From assembly GCF_003730275.1 (NCBI RefSeq), contig NZ_QTTA01000020.1, positions 62,001-126,000 of the forward strand: a stretch of 64,000 bases of DNA. The letters are read 5' to 3'. This document shows, one piece after another, positions 1-10,469 of the stretch (position 1 is the first letter of the stretch; each line of letters begins with the position of its first letter). Below the pieces are notes generated by a model. That model did not search any database. It was given only the letters and a program-made list of their open reading frames with translations, and had not been told where the DNA came from. This stretch comes from Brevundimonas halotolerans. Lineage in GTDB: Bacteria > Pseudomonadota > Alphaproteobacteria > Caulobacterales > Caulobacteraceae. The position numbers and the translations under genes were made by a program.

Positions 1-655
1 AGGCCCTGGCCTCGCCCATGGCCACAACCGGTGCCCAGGCGGCCTGCCATTCGTCCCGCGCCGCCGGACCGAAGTGGAGCCCGGGGTGCAGTTTCGGCAT
101 CCACTCGACGAACAGGTCGGCACCCCCCTGAAGGGCTATGGCGTCATAGGTCAGCAGCGGCCAGTCGCCCCCCAGGCCGGGCATGACCTCGGGCAGCAGG
201 CCGGTCAGGTGCAGCCGCGCAATGGCCTCGACGGCGGCGAGGTACAGCGGCGCCTGCGGCTCGCCGTCCTCGATCACCCGGGCGAACAGGTCGTCGCCGA
301 AATCCTCGATCACCGCCAGGCCGTTCGGCGCATCGACCGCCACGATCTCCGGCGCCGACAGACCCGCATGGCGCAGGTGTGCGGCGACAGCGGCAAAGGC
401 CTCGATCCGTCCGGCCGACAGCCGCGCCACGGCGTTCCAGCCGGCCGCATGACGCTGTGCCGCCGTCCACGACGGGTCACAGGGCAGGGACTCGGTCGCT
501 GGCGGCTGATCCATCAGCATCAGGGTCGAACCTGCAGGCGTGGTCAGCCGCTCATAGCGCCGGGTCGAGGCGTCGCCGGGCAGGGGATCGCGCCGCGCCT
601 CGGCCAGCCCCGCTCCGGCAAGAAAATCGGCGATCAGGGCATTCCGGTCAGACAT
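1..655 (-). CDS. amgK: AmgK-type anomeric sugar kinase, aminoglycoside phosphotransferase family (3' end outside window)
   Basis: The reverse strand is open from an ATG at 655 to the left edge, giving 218 residues without a stop. The N-terminus carries GDASTRRYERL at about residues 27-37, the ATP-loop signature of the TsaE-linked phosphotransferases that phosphorylate cell-wall amino sugars (AmgK: MurNAc/GlcNAc 1-kinase in peptidoglycan recycling). The start overlaps the end of tsaE by 8 nt, which suggests translational coupling. The catalytic Asp loop and C-terminal lobe lie beyond the edge. In related genomes murU usually follows, but that cannot be seen here. Family assignment is strong; the exact substrate is inferred from family and context. 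Confidence 0.8.
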   Translation of the reverse strand, partial: MSDRNALIADFLAGAGLAEARRDPLPGDASTRRYERLTTPAGSTLMLMDQPPATESLPCDPSWTAAQRHAAGWNAVARLSAGRIEAFAAVAAHLRHAGLSAPEIVAVDAPNGLAVIEDFGDDLFARVIEDGEPQAPLYLAAVEAIARLHLTGLLPEVMPGLGGDWPLLTYDAIALQGGADLFVEWMPKLHPGLHFGPAARDEWQAAWAPVVAMGEARA

Positions 656-1127
656 GCAGTTCCTTCAGCTTTCCGGCCCAGGCCCCATAGCCGGTCAGGT
701 GCGCGCGGCGGCCCGCGCCGTCGGTTTCCAGCGTGACCGACAGCCGGTCCGGGCTCAAGGCTTCTCCGCCGCCTGTCCCCAGACGTTCGGGCCATTCGAT
801 CAGCACCGCCCCGTCCTCCAGCGCTTCATAAAGGCCGATCTCCTGGATCTCTTCGGGGTCTTCCAGCCGGTAGAGGTCGAAATGGGCGACCGGCGGGCTG
901 CCCTCATAGAATTGCACCAGGGTGAAGGTCGGGCTGGGCACATCCTCGTCGGGGCGGGTCAGGGCCCGGATCAGGCCGCGCGCCAGCGTCGACTTGCCCA
1001 TGCCCAGCTCGCCGTTCAGCAGCAGGGCCTCGCCGATCGCCAGCTGCAGCGCCAGGGCCGCGCCCAGCCGGGTGGTCGCCGCCTCGTCCGCCAGGGGGAT
1101 ATCGCGCACCTCAGGCAAAGGGCGCAT
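648..1127 (-). CDS. tsaE: tRNA threonylcarbamoyladenosine biosynthesis ATPase TsaE
   Basis: A 159-residue P-loop protein with Walker A GELGMGKST at residues 39-47, the family hallmark PSPTFTLV, then HFDLYRL and EWPER. It matches TsaE in order and length. TsaE is the ATPase partner of TsaD/TsaB in making t6A37 on ANN-reading tRNAs. I chose the ATG at 1127 because an upstream in-frame start at 1157 would only add residues encoded antisense to the preceding gene's C-terminus. The start overlaps the end of the acyltransferase gene by 17 nt and the stop overlaps amgK by 8 nt, so the three genes form one tight operon. Confidence 0.93.
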   Translation of the reverse strand: MRPLPEVRDIPLADEAATTRLGAALALQLAIGEALLLNGELGMGKSTLARGLIRALTRPDEDVPSPTFTLVQFYEGSPPVAHFDLYRLEDPEEIQEIGLYEALEDGAVLIEWPERLGTGGGEALSPDRLSVTLETDGAGRRAHLTGYGAWAGKLKELHV

Positions 1128-1956
1128 CCGGCTGGCCGGGCAGCACCCGCTCGACATAGGCCTTCAGCGCATAGGTGGCGCGCGCCGCATCGGTGTCCAG
1201 CCGGCTGGCCGGGATGGTCGGTCCGACCGTCAGGCGGAAGGTCCCCCCGGCCTTGTTCAACATTTCATGAAACAGGGTGATGTCGCGCAGCTCGGGCGAG
1301 ATGCGGGCGAATAGATGGAACAGGCGCGAATACGGACCCGCCATATGGATCGGCACCACCGGGGCCCCGTATTTGCGCGCCAGACTGACGGCGGTCGGGG
1401 GCCATTCGGGATCGGTCAGGCTGCCGTCTTTTGCGATGCGCGCCAGCCGCCCGGCGGGAAACAGCACCACGGGCCGCTCGGCCTCGAACGCCGCGCGGGC
1501 GGCCTCCAGCGTGGCGCGGGTCTTTTCACGGGTGCGCTTGGACGTCACCCATTCGACCGGAATGACCACCTCCCCCAGTCGCGGCGCGACCCGCAACGCA
1601 TCGGCATTGGCGAAAAAGATCGCATCGGGCCGCCGCGCGCGAATGGCGTCATAGGCGGCGATGCCGTCGGCGATCCCGGTTGGATGATTGCTGATGATCA
1701 CACAGCGGCCGCTTTCCGGAATCCGGTCGGCATTCATCACCTTGACGTCCAGCGCCAGCAGTTTCGAGACGTGATCCAGCGCCTCGGCCCCGCCCATCGG
1801 CGCCACCGCATCGGCCATCCGGCGCGCCTTGCCATAGCCCAGCAGGGCATAGAGAAACGGCCGGATCACCGGCCAGCCGACCGAGCCCGTCAGCCGCGGC
1901 GCGCGCTCGGCGATCAGCACATCGCAGATATGTCGGGAATCGGGGGCCACCGTCAT
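1111..1956 (-). CDS. PlsC/hemolysin-type acyltransferase (lysophospholipid or lyso-ornithine-lipid type)
   Basis: A 281-residue protein with the acyltransferase motif NHPTGIADG at residues 90-98 (catalytic His91 and Asp97), a later FPAGRLAR substrate-binding block and a PIHMAGPYS segment. This pattern fits the COG3176-like branch that includes OlsA-type acyltransferases, so an acyl-CoA/ACP-dependent role in membrane lipid synthesis is likely. The reading frame runs open further upstream to 2256 but there overlaps the divergent peptidase gene; ATG 1956 gives a sensible N-terminus. First gene of the operon with tsaE and amgK. The lipid substrate cannot be read from the sequence. Confidence 0.75.
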   Translation of the reverse strand: MTVAPDSRHICDVLIAERAPRLTGSVGWPVIRPFLYALLGYGKARRMADAVAPMGGAEALDHVSKLLALDVKVMNADRIPESGRCVIISNHPTGIADGIAAYDAIRARRPDAIFFANADALRVAPRLGEVVIPVEWVTSKRTREKTRATLEAARAAFEAERPVVLFPAGRLARIAKDGSLTDPEWPPTAVSLARKYGAPVVPIHMAGPYSRLFHLFARISPELRDITLFHEMLNKAGGTFRLTVGPTIPASRLDTDAARATYALKAYVERVLPGQPDAPFA

Positions 1957-2079
1957 GATCCGGTTGTCGCCGCTCCCGCGCGGTCGGGCAAGCGCGGTGT
2001 GCGAGCAGGCTTTGCCGGAGCCGCCCGGCGGTGCTACGCCTGCGTTCCTACGTTCTGGCAAGCCCAAGAGGTCCGGCGC

Positions 2080-4176
<2,097 letters not shown>

Positions 4177-4200
4177 GCGATCGCCGCAGGGCGTGAAAAA

Positions 4201-4228
4201 GGGGACGCCGGATCAAACCGGCGTCCCC
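4201..4228. terminator. Bidirectional intrinsic terminator between convergent genes
   Basis: A perfect 11-bp stem (GGGGACGCCGG with CCGGCGTCCCC) and a 6-nt loop ATCAAA. It is preceded by AAAAA and followed by TT, so it can act in both directions. It sits between the S9 peptidase (stop 4176) and the convergent small secreted protein (stop 4254). Confidence 0.85.
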
Positions 4229-4253
4229 TTCGTCATGTCAAGGGGTGAAGAGT

Positions 4254-4565
4254 CTAGCGGCGCAGTTCGGCGCGCTGTTCGCTGATCCGCTCATAGCGGG
4301 CGTATTCGCGCTCGGTCATGCAGCGCGGAGCCTCCCAGCGCTCACCGGCATCGCGCGCCGCCAGCAGGTCCCGGGCCGAGACGAACACCGGACGCTCGCC
4401 ATATTCGCGCTCGAAGCTGGCCCGGGTGGCGGAATCTTCGGCACAGATCATCACGGTCTGGGCCGGCGCGCGCTGGGTTTTCGGATCGACCGAGGCCGAG
4501 GCGGGCATGGCGGCCGCAAGGGCCAGACCGGCGGCAAGGGACAGGGACAGGGCAGTACGGATCAT
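4254..4565 (-). CDS. Small secreted protein of unknown function
   Basis: 103 residues. A clear signal peptide (MIRTALSLSL, then an Ala/Leu-rich stretch ending around residue 25) is followed by a short polar domain with two cysteines (MICAED and APRCMTE) that could form a disulfide. The ATG at 4565 has GGAGG about 9 nt upstream and removes an unsupported 24-residue extension. I do not recognise a named family. The C-terminal half is rich in Arg and Glu (TEREYARYERISEQRAEL) and probably helical. Likely periplasmic. Confidence 0.7.
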   Translation of the reverse strand: MIRTALSLSLAAGLALAAAMPASASVDPKTQRAPAQTVMICAEDSATRASFEREYGERPVFVSARDLLAARDAGERWEAPRCMTEREYARYERISEQRAELRR

Positions 4566-4724
4566 GGGCGTGGGCCTCCAGCAAAAAGGGGACGCTCTCA
4601 GACGTCTTCCCGCACAGAATGCGCCGATTGATCTCAATGTAAATATTATATGACAGTTTGTGACAGAAAAAATGACATGTCCTTGGTATACGGCCTATTT
4701 TTCTGGCCCTTCCGCGCTTCCTCC

Positions 4725-4816
4725 CGTCATCCTCGGGCTTGACCCGAGGATCGGTGTCACCCGCGACGGCTGACGACGTGCCAGAACCGATCCTCCGATC
4801 AAGTCGGAGGATGACG
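4725..4816. repeat. Extragenic inverted repeat, GTCATCCTCGGG family
   Basis: The left arm 4725-4755 and right arm 4786-4816 are imperfect reverse complements of about 31 nt. Each arm is itself a small palindrome around CTTGAC or ATCAAG. The arms carry compensating base differences, so both single hairpins and the whole cruciform can fold. Related single copies occur at 32084-32115 and 50594-50626 in this window. Confidence 0.8.
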
Positions 4817-4965
4817 AGGGGCTGAGGGCAGCAACCATCATGCCCGCCGCCCGAAACGCCAACCGTTTCAATACCTGTGCCGTTTGCCGCACCGTTCTTC
4901 CCGCGCGGGTCGTCGCCTCACCCATACTGTCCGGTTGCCACAACCCGGCTGATGGAGGCGCGCAT

Positions 4966-5019
4966 TTCAGACCATTCAGACGGTTCAGACGGTTCAGACC
5001 ATTCAGACTATTCAGACGG
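4966..5019. repeat. Six tandem copies of a 9-bp unit TTCAGACNN
   Basis: Six uninterrupted 9-nt units begin at 4966, 4975, 4984, 4993, 5002 and 5011. TTCAGAC is invariant; the last two bases are CA, GG, GG, CA, TA, GG. The array ends about 77 nt before the hydrolase start at 5097. Confidence 0.95.
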
Positions 5020-5096
5020 TGTTTTTTCCCCACCCGCTCCCGGCGCTCCCCCACCCCGGGCAGCCAAATCGGCCGTTCGCGCGTATCTAGGGTCCC

Positions 5097-5990
5097 ATGA
5101 CGCTGATCCCGAGTTCCCCTATGACCCGCCGCGCTACCCTGGCGACCCTGCTGGGCGGGCTGGCTGTCGCCTGTTCGCCGCTGGGCCTGCTCAACAAGCT
5201 CGGCCCCCGCGATCCGGGTGCCCGACGCGTCGCCCGCGACCAGCCTTACGGCGACGACCCGCGCCAGAGGATGGACATCTATGCCCCGACCGGCGCCTCG
5301 CCCGCCGCGACGGTGCCGACGCTGGTCTTCTTCTACGGCGGCGGCTGGGATTCGGGATCGCGCGAGGTCTACGGCTGGGCGGCTCAGGCGCTGGCGGCCA
5401 AGGGTTTCGTCGTTGCCCTGCCTGACTACCGGCTGGTGCCCGAGGTTCATTTCCCCGGCTTCATCGAGGATGCCGCGCTGGCCACGGCCGTGGCGGCCGA
5501 GCTCGCGCGGGACCTCGGCGGGGACCCCGACCGGCTGGGCGTCATCGGCCATTCGGCGGGCGCCCATCTGGCCCTGATGATCGCGCTGGACCGCCGCTAT
5601 ATGGCCGCCGTCGACCGCCCGGGATTGATCAAGGCTGCGGCCGGGCTGGCGGGCCCCTACGAATTCCTGCCGTTCGACGTGAAGGCCTCGGTCAATGCCT
5701 TTGGTCGCGCGCCCGACCCCACCCTGACCCAGCCGATCACCTTCGCGCGGGCGGATGCCCCGCCGCTGTGGCTGGGCCACGGCACCGCTGACGAGGTGGT
5801 CCATGCCGAGGACACCCGCCTGCTGTGCGAGCGGATGGACGCGGTTGGCGGCACCTGCACCGCCCGCTTCTATGAGGGGCTGAACCACGCCGATCTGGTC
5901 GCGACCTTCTCGCCCCTGTTCCGCAAGAAGGCCCCCGTGCTGGCCGAGGTCTCTGACTTTTTCCACCGGACCTTGGATCGCCCGGCCTGA
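5097..5990 (+). CDS. Exported alpha/beta hydrolase (carboxylesterase type)
   Basis: 297 residues from ATG 5097; a second in-frame ATG at 5121 would give an N-terminus MTRRATLATLLGGLAVAC that resembles a twin-Arg or lipoprotein signal and may be the true start. The oxyanion site is YGGGW, the nucleophile is Ser153 in GHSAG, the acid is Asp in GTADEVV and the base is His in LNHAD. This is the HSL/BD-FAE-like esterase group acting on small esters. The substrate is unknown. The neighbour 38 nt downstream is a secreted unknown and may be co-transcribed. Confidence 0.85.
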   Translation: MTLIPSSPMTRRATLATLLGGLAVACSPLGLLNKLGPRDPGARRVARDQPYGDDPRQRMDIYAPTGASPAATVPTLVFFYGGGWDSGSREVYGWAAQALAAKGFVVALPDYRLVPEVHFPGFIEDAALATAVAAELARDLGGDPDRLGVIGHSAGAHLALMIALDRRYMAAVDRPGLIKAAAGLAGPYEFLPFDVKASVNAFGRAPDPTLTQPITFARADAPPLWLGHGTADEVVHAEDTRLLCERMDAVGGTCTARFYEGLNHADLVATFSPLFRKKAPVLAEVSDFFHRTLDRPA

Positions 5991-6028
5991 GCGCGCACAG
6001 TGCGGCCACGCTTGAAGGAGGATCTGTG

Positions 6029-7123
6029 ATGCTGCGCCGTCTTGCTGTTGCCCTGGCCCTGACGCTGGTCACCGCCGCCCCGGTCTACGCCCAGACCGCC
6101 GTCGACCGGGCCGAGGCGGACTATCTGGCCGCAACGCCTCTGCCGGTCGACGCCCGCGATGCGGCCCGCGAGTGGCGCCTGTGGTGGCAGGAGACGGACC
6201 CCGCCGAACGCCCGGCCAGGGAGACGGAACGGATCGCCGAGCTGGAGCGCGCCACCGCCCGGGATCGCCAGTTGGCGGGCCACGTCACCGACTTCGACTC
6301 CCTGGCCACCGCCTGCCCGCCGCTCGGGCCTGACGCCTGCCGGGTCGAGGCCGCCGGTGTCATGCTCATGCCGGCTGACGCGAAGGCAGGAGAGCCCGCG
6401 CGCAGCCTCTACTGGCAACAGCTCCGGACCGGCGGCCAATGGGATATGCCTCTGGCGGCCGTCGTCCTCTACACGCCGATGGCGGACGGGCGTCTCGAGG
6501 CCCGCAGCTGGGTGCAGACCGCGATCGTCCACGAGCCGCCGGTCCTGATCGAGGGGTATGACGACCTCTATGTCGCCATCCCCGGCTATCATGACGGCAC
6601 CGGGCGCATGAATGCCGACGTCCTGTTCCGCTGGGTCCTCGACGCCGAGCCCCCCTTCACCCAGATCGACGTGACCTCGTGGAAAGCCGACCTGGCCGAC
6701 CAGCTGCCGCCTGGCCTCGCGGTGTGGAAGGGTGTCGGCTATCGCTGGCCCGCCCTGATGGCCGAGACCAGCCTGTGGCAGGACAATGACGCCAACTGCT
6801 GCCCGACCGGCGGGGACGCCTGGGTGTCGCTGGCGATCGAGGGGGACCGGCTGGTGGTCGAACACCTGCAGGTCAATGATCCACTCATTACCGCCGCCAC
6901 GACCGTTCCGGCCGACATTCTGGGCTGGGCCGGTCGCCGGCTGGGTTGCGACCACTGGAGGGGCGAGGACGCCTATGACGCGGAGCGCGGCGCGCAGATC
7001 GAGGCGGCCGTCGCCGAGTTGAAATGCGACAGCCTCGAGGCTGACGAGGCGGCGCTGGTCCAGCACTATGCCGACGACGAGGTCTCGTTGGCCCTGATCG
7101 AACGGGTGCGCGGCACGGATTAG
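6029..7123 (+). CDS. Secreted protein of unknown function
   Basis: 364 residues. A typical signal peptide (MLRRLAVALALTLVTAAPVYAQ) indicates export. ATG 6029 is chosen over GTG 6026 because AAGGAGG ends 7 nt upstream of it. The mature part is acidic and tryptophan-rich and contains several cysteines, including a CC pair in DNDANCCPTGGD and others near the C-terminus. It has no motif I can assign. It may follow the upstream esterase in one transcript. Confidence 0.75.
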   Translation: MLRRLAVALALTLVTAAPVYAQTAVDRAEADYLAATPLPVDARDAAREWRLWWQETDPAERPARETERIAELERATARDRQLAGHVTDFDSLATACPPLGPDACRVEAAGVMLMPADAKAGEPARSLYWQQLRTGGQWDMPLAAVVLYTPMADGRLEARSWVQTAIVHEPPVLIEGYDDLYVAIPGYHDGTGRMNADVLFRWVLDAEPPFTQIDVTSWKADLADQLPPGLAVWKGVGYRWPALMAETSLWQDNDANCCPTGGDAWVSLAIEGDRLVVEHLQVNDPLITAATTVPADILGWAGRRLGCDHWRGEDAYDAERGAQIEAAVAELKCDSLEADEAALVQHYADDEVSLALIERVRGTD

Positions 7124-7167
7124 CGGCCCCGTCTCGCCAAGGTCATACTGTTCCGCTAGAGGAGGCC

Positions 7168-8613
7168 ATGACAGAGCAAATGACCCCCGACGCGGTAATC
7201 GACCGCCTTGAATCCCTTTACGTCAAATCCGTCGACACCCTGCGCCAGGCGGTGCGGGACTTCGTCGACCACGGCACCCGGCCCGATGCCGCCGCCCGTG
7301 CCGATGGCCTGTTCGCCTATCCCGAACTACGCATCCGCTGGCACGGTGACCGGCCCCAGGACCTTCAGCCCCGCGCCTATGCCCGGCTGTCGAAGCAGGG
7401 CACCTATGCCACCACCGTCACCCGCCCCGACCTGTTCCGCAGCTATCTGAAGGAACAGCTGACCCTGCTGGCCGACGAATATGACGCGACCTTCGAGGTC
7501 GGCCTGTCGCGTCAGGAAATCCCCTTCCCCTATGTGCTGGACGGGGCCGAGGTGGCGCTGGACCGGTCAATGACGGCGGCGTTGGCCCGCTGGTTCCCGA
7601 CGACCGAGCTGGCCCATATCGGCGACGAGATTCCGGACGGCCTGTTCGACACCTCAGGCGACTTTCCGCTGTCGCATTTCGACGGCCTTCGGACCGACTT
7701 CTCGCTGGCCCGGCTCAAGCACTACACCGGCACGCCGGTCGATGACGTCCAGTCCTATGTGCTGTTCACCAACTACAATCGCTATGTCGACGAGTTCGTC
7801 AGCTGGGCCATCGGTGAGCTGAAACGCCCCGGCAGCCCCTATGAAACCCTGTCCTGCGCCGGCGGGGTGCTGATCACGCGCGACACCCCCGATCCCGAGG
7901 CCGCGATCAGCGACACGGCCTGGAAGAAGCACCAGATGCCCGCCTATCACCTGACGGCGCCGGGCGCGAAAGGCATCACCCTGGTCAACATCGGCGTGGG
8001 CCCCTCGAACGCCAAGACCATCACCGACCATCTGGCCGTGACCCGACCCCACGTTTGGCTGATGATCGGTCACTGTGGCGGCCTGCGCGCCAGCCAGTCG
8101 ATCGGCGACTATGTGCTGGCCCACGCCTATCTCCGCGATGACCATGTGCTGGATGCGGTGCTGCCGCCGGACATCCCCATCCCCTCGATCGCCGAGGTCC
8201 AGCGCGCCCTCTATGACGCCACCAAGTCCGTCAGCGGAATGCCCGGCGATCAGGTCAAGCTGCGCCTTCGGACCGGGACCGTGGTGACCACCGACGACCG
8301 GAACTGGGAGCTGCGCTACACCCGCTCGGCCCTGCGCTTCAACCAGAGCCGGGCGGTCGCTATCGACATGGAATCGGCGACCATCGCGGCCCAGGGCTAT
8401 CGCTTCCGGGTGCCCTACGGGACCCTGCTGTGCGTCTCGGACAAGCCGCTGCACGGCGAGATCAAGCTGCCGGGACAGGCCAACCGCTTCTACGAAGGCT
8501 CGATCTCGGAGCACCTGCAGATCGGCATCCAGACCGTCGACCTGCTGCGCGAAGAGGGCGAGCGCCTTCACTCCCGCAAGCTGCGCGCCTTCGACGAGCC
8601 GCCGTTCCGCTAG
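7168..8613 (+). CDS. amn: AMP nucleosidase
   Basis: 481 residues, the usual length for bacterial AMP nucleosidase, which cleaves AMP to adenine and ribose 5-phosphate in the cytoplasm. The first ~175 residues match the Amn N-terminal domain, and the C-terminal half is a nucleoside-phosphorylase fold (NIGVGPSNAKTITDHLAV, MIGHCGGLR, then AIDMESATIAAQGYRF, which holds the nucleoside-binding MES motif). AGGAGG just upstream supports ATG 7168. The stop overlaps the stop of the convergent methyltransferase by 4 nt. Confidence 0.95.
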   Translation: MTEQMTPDAVIDRLESLYVKSVDTLRQAVRDFVDHGTRPDAAARADGLFAYPELRIRWHGDRPQDLQPRAYARLSKQGTYATTVTRPDLFRSYLKEQLTLLADEYDATFEVGLSRQEIPFPYVLDGAEVALDRSMTAALARWFPTTELAHIGDEIPDGLFDTSGDFPLSHFDGLRTDFSLARLKHYTGTPVDDVQSYVLFTNYNRYVDEFVSWAIGELKRPGSPYETLSCAGGVLITRDTPDPEAAISDTAWKKHQMPAYHLTAPGAKGITLVNIGVGPSNAKTITDHLAVTRPHVWLMIGHCGGLRASQSIGDYVLAHAYLRDDHVLDAVLPPDIPIPSIAEVQRALYDATKSVSGMPGDQVKLRLRTGTVVTTDDRNWELRYTRSALRFNQSRAVAIDMESATIAAQGYRFRVPYGTLLCVSDKPLHGEIKLPGQANRFYEGSISEHLQIGIQTVDLLREEGERLHSRKLRAFDEPPFR

Positions 8614-9362
8614 GGCGCGGGTTTGCGCATCAGCTGCAGGGCGAAGCCGGTATAGGGTCGGGCAAAGGTCAGGAAGGACCGGACCCGGTCGGCCGTCGCC
8701 TCGATGTGGGGGCGCTCGATCCGGCCGGGATGGGCGGCGATCCAGTCGCGCGCCGCCCGGTCCATGGTGGCGACATAGGCGTCCCAGGTCGCATCGTCGG
8801 CCACGTGGATGTCCAGCACCTCCAGCCCGGCGGCCCCGGCTGCCGTGGTCCAGTCGGCCAGCGGCGTGCAGGCATTGGTCAGGGCCATGACCCGGGCCAG
8901 CGGCTCGGGCGGGCTCTCGGTCCAGTACAGGTCGCCCCAGACCAGCAGGCCTCCGGGCGCCAGATGGCCTGCCAGCGTGCGGAAGGCGGCGTCAGGATCG
9001 CGGTGCTCCTCGCCCACAGGATCGGTGGCGCCAACGCACAAGATGAGATCCTGGGGCGGCAGATCCTCCAGCAGGGTCAGCGACCGCATCCGGCTGAGCG
9101 TCACCCGGTCGGCGACCCCCGCCGCATTGATGCGCGACTGGGCCAGCGCCGCCACCGCCATATCGACCTCGACCGCGTCGACCACCATGGCAAAGTCGCG
9201 GGCCAGACTGATGGCAAGCGCCGCATTGCCCGCCCCGATCTCCAGCGCCCGGCCGCCCGGCTTGGGACCAGCCTGCGCCAGAAATGTCCGGAAGGTCTCC
9301 AGCGTCAGGGCGTTGCAGACCTCAAGGGCCTCATAGGCCAGTCGGTGGAAATTCATGCGCAT
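8610..9362 (-). CDS. SAM-dependent class I methyltransferase
   Basis: 250 residues. Motif I is ALEIGAGNAALA, followed by an acidic strand end (VEVDMA) and a DLILCVGATDPVGEE block. A LAPGGLLVWGDLYW segment matches the post-motif III loop of the Methyltransf_25/11 group. The C-terminal half is lineage-specific, so the substrate cannot be named. ATG 9362 (MRMNFHRL) is chosen; ATG 9356 is also possible, and the longer frame to 9437 has no supported start. Convergent with amn, sharing CTAG at the stops. Confidence 0.8.
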   Translation of the reverse strand: MRMNFHRLAYEALEVCNALTLETFRTFLAQAGPKPGGRALEIGAGNAALAISLARDFAMVVDAVEVDMAVAALAQSRINAAGVADRVTLSRMRSLTLLEDLPPQDLILCVGATDPVGEEHRDPDAAFRTLAGHLAPGGLLVWGDLYWTESPPEPLARVMALTNACTPLADWTTAAGAAGLEVLDIHVADDATWDAYVATMDRAARDWIAAHPGRIERPHIEATADRVRSFLTFARPYTGFALQLMRKPAP

Positions 9363-9485
9363 GGCCCAGCCGTAGCGCCATGGCTTGGCAAGGCCACAAG
9401 AAAGCACTTTACAACACAAAGTATATGGGGCAATCAAGGGTCACACACGGGGCGCAGTGCCCCCGCTGACTGGAGGGAAGGGCCA

Positions 9486-10112
9486 ATGCCCCATCACGAC
9501 ACCACGTCCCCGCAGGACGACATCGCCTACATCCGCGCCCTGGCCGAGGAAGGGCGCAACACCCCTGTCCTTGGCGGGGGCGTTCTGATCGTTGCCGGCA
9601 CGGTCTTCGGGATCGCCTCCCTGATCCATTACGGAATCGACAGCGGTCTGATCGCCGCCGAACCGGTCGTCTACAACTACGTCTGGCTCGGCGCCCTCGT
9701 GCTGTTCTTCATCGGTCTGATTGGTCTCAAATCGAAGATCCGCAGCAAACCCGGAGCGCGTTCGGCGGTCAACCGGGCCGTCGGCGCCGGATGGATGGGG
9801 GTCGGCCTCGGCATCTTCACGATGGCGCTGTCGATGGCGATCCTGTCCTACAAGCTGCAGAGCGAGGTGCCGGTCTTTCTGTTTCCGTCGCTGATCTTCG
9901 CCCTCTACGGTGCGGGCTGGGCAGTGTCGGCGACCATGTCCGGACAGAAGTGGCAGTGGTGGCTGGCTATCGGTGGCTGGGTCGGCGCGCCAGCCATCGC
10001 CTCGCTCATCGGTACGCCGGTGCTGTGGCTGGGCTATGCCGCCGGACTGGTGTTGCTGGCCCTGATCCCCGGCCTGATCCTGGTGCGTCAGGAACCGGCC
10101 GAGGTGATCTGA
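9486..10112 (+). CDS. Polytopic inner-membrane protein of unknown function
   Basis: 208 residues with a short soluble N-terminus (MPHHDTTSPQDDIAYIRALAEEG) and about five or six hydrophobic segments: roughly 28-45, 60-78, 103-121, 130-150, 158-175 and 180-200. GGAGGGAAGG lies just upstream of ATG 9486. The stop TGA shares one base with the start of the winged-helix gene that follows (TGATG), so the two are coupled. No named family recognised; the pairing suggests a membrane protein controlled by, or working with, its regulator. Confidence 0.75.
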   Translation: MPHHDTTSPQDDIAYIRALAEEGRNTPVLGGGVLIVAGTVFGIASLIHYGIDSGLIAAEPVVYNYVWLGALVLFFIGLIGLKSKIRSKPGARSAVNRAVGAGWMGVGLGIFTMALSMAILSYKLQSEVPVFLFPSLIFALYGAGWAVSATMSGQKWQWWLAIGGWVGAPAIASLIGTPVLWLGYAAGLVLLALIPGLILVRQEPAEVI

Positions 10113-10414
10113 TGGAGCCATCGTTTGACATCAATGAGATCGATGACGTCATCCACGGCCGGGTGCGGCTGGGCATCATGGCCTATCTGTCCAGCGCGGG
10201 CATGGCGGATTTCAGCGATCTCAAGGCCCGGCTGAAGACCACGGACGGCAATCTGTCGGTGCATCTGCGCAAGCTGGAAGAGGCAGGCTTCGTCGAGATC
10301 ACCAAGCGCTTCCAGGGTCGCAAGCCTTTGACCGAGGCGCAGTTGACCGACGCCGGCCGGACCGCCTTCATGGCCTATCTGGATACGCTGTCGGCCCTGA
10401 TTCCGCCCCGCTGA
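10112..10414 (+). CDS. Small winged-helix transcriptional regulator
   Basis: 100 residues, essentially one winged-helix domain (HGRVRLGIMAYLS, then FSDLKARLKTTDGNLSVHL as the recognition helix region, then a wing GRKPLTEAQLT). It fits the HTH_27/ArsR-MarR-like single-domain regulators with no sensor domain. The start codon overlaps the stop of the membrane-protein gene by one base. Targets are unknown; autoregulation of the pair is a reasonable guess. Confidence 0.85.
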   Translation: MEPSFDINEIDDVIHGRVRLGIMAYLSSAGMADFSDLKARLKTTDGNLSVHLRKLEEAGFVEITKRFQGRKPLTEAQLTDAGRTAFMAYLDTLSALIPPR

Positions 10415-10469
10415 CCCGCCAGACGAAGGGTCACGGTGGCACGCCCGCCCGACTACGCTATGAGGGGGC

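Larger units (their letters stand above)
4566..5096. other. Repeat-bearing intergenic region
   Basis: No convincing gene. It contains an AT-rich patch near 4632-4700 that probably carries the promoter of the small secreted protein, a large inverted repeat at 4725-4816, and a six-copy 9-bp tandem repeat at 4966-5019. Open frames here translate the tandem repeat as Ser-Asp-rich strings and lack a plausible start and ribosome site, so they are treated as spurious. Confidence 0.6.

Noticed and set aside
1315..2079. Open frame extending the S9 peptidase upstream by 255 codons
   Set aside because: It is antisense to the acyltransferase and lacks protein-like composition; the signal peptide begins at 2080.
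4966..5019. CRISPR-like array
   Set aside because: Nine-base contiguous units without spacers and no cas genes.
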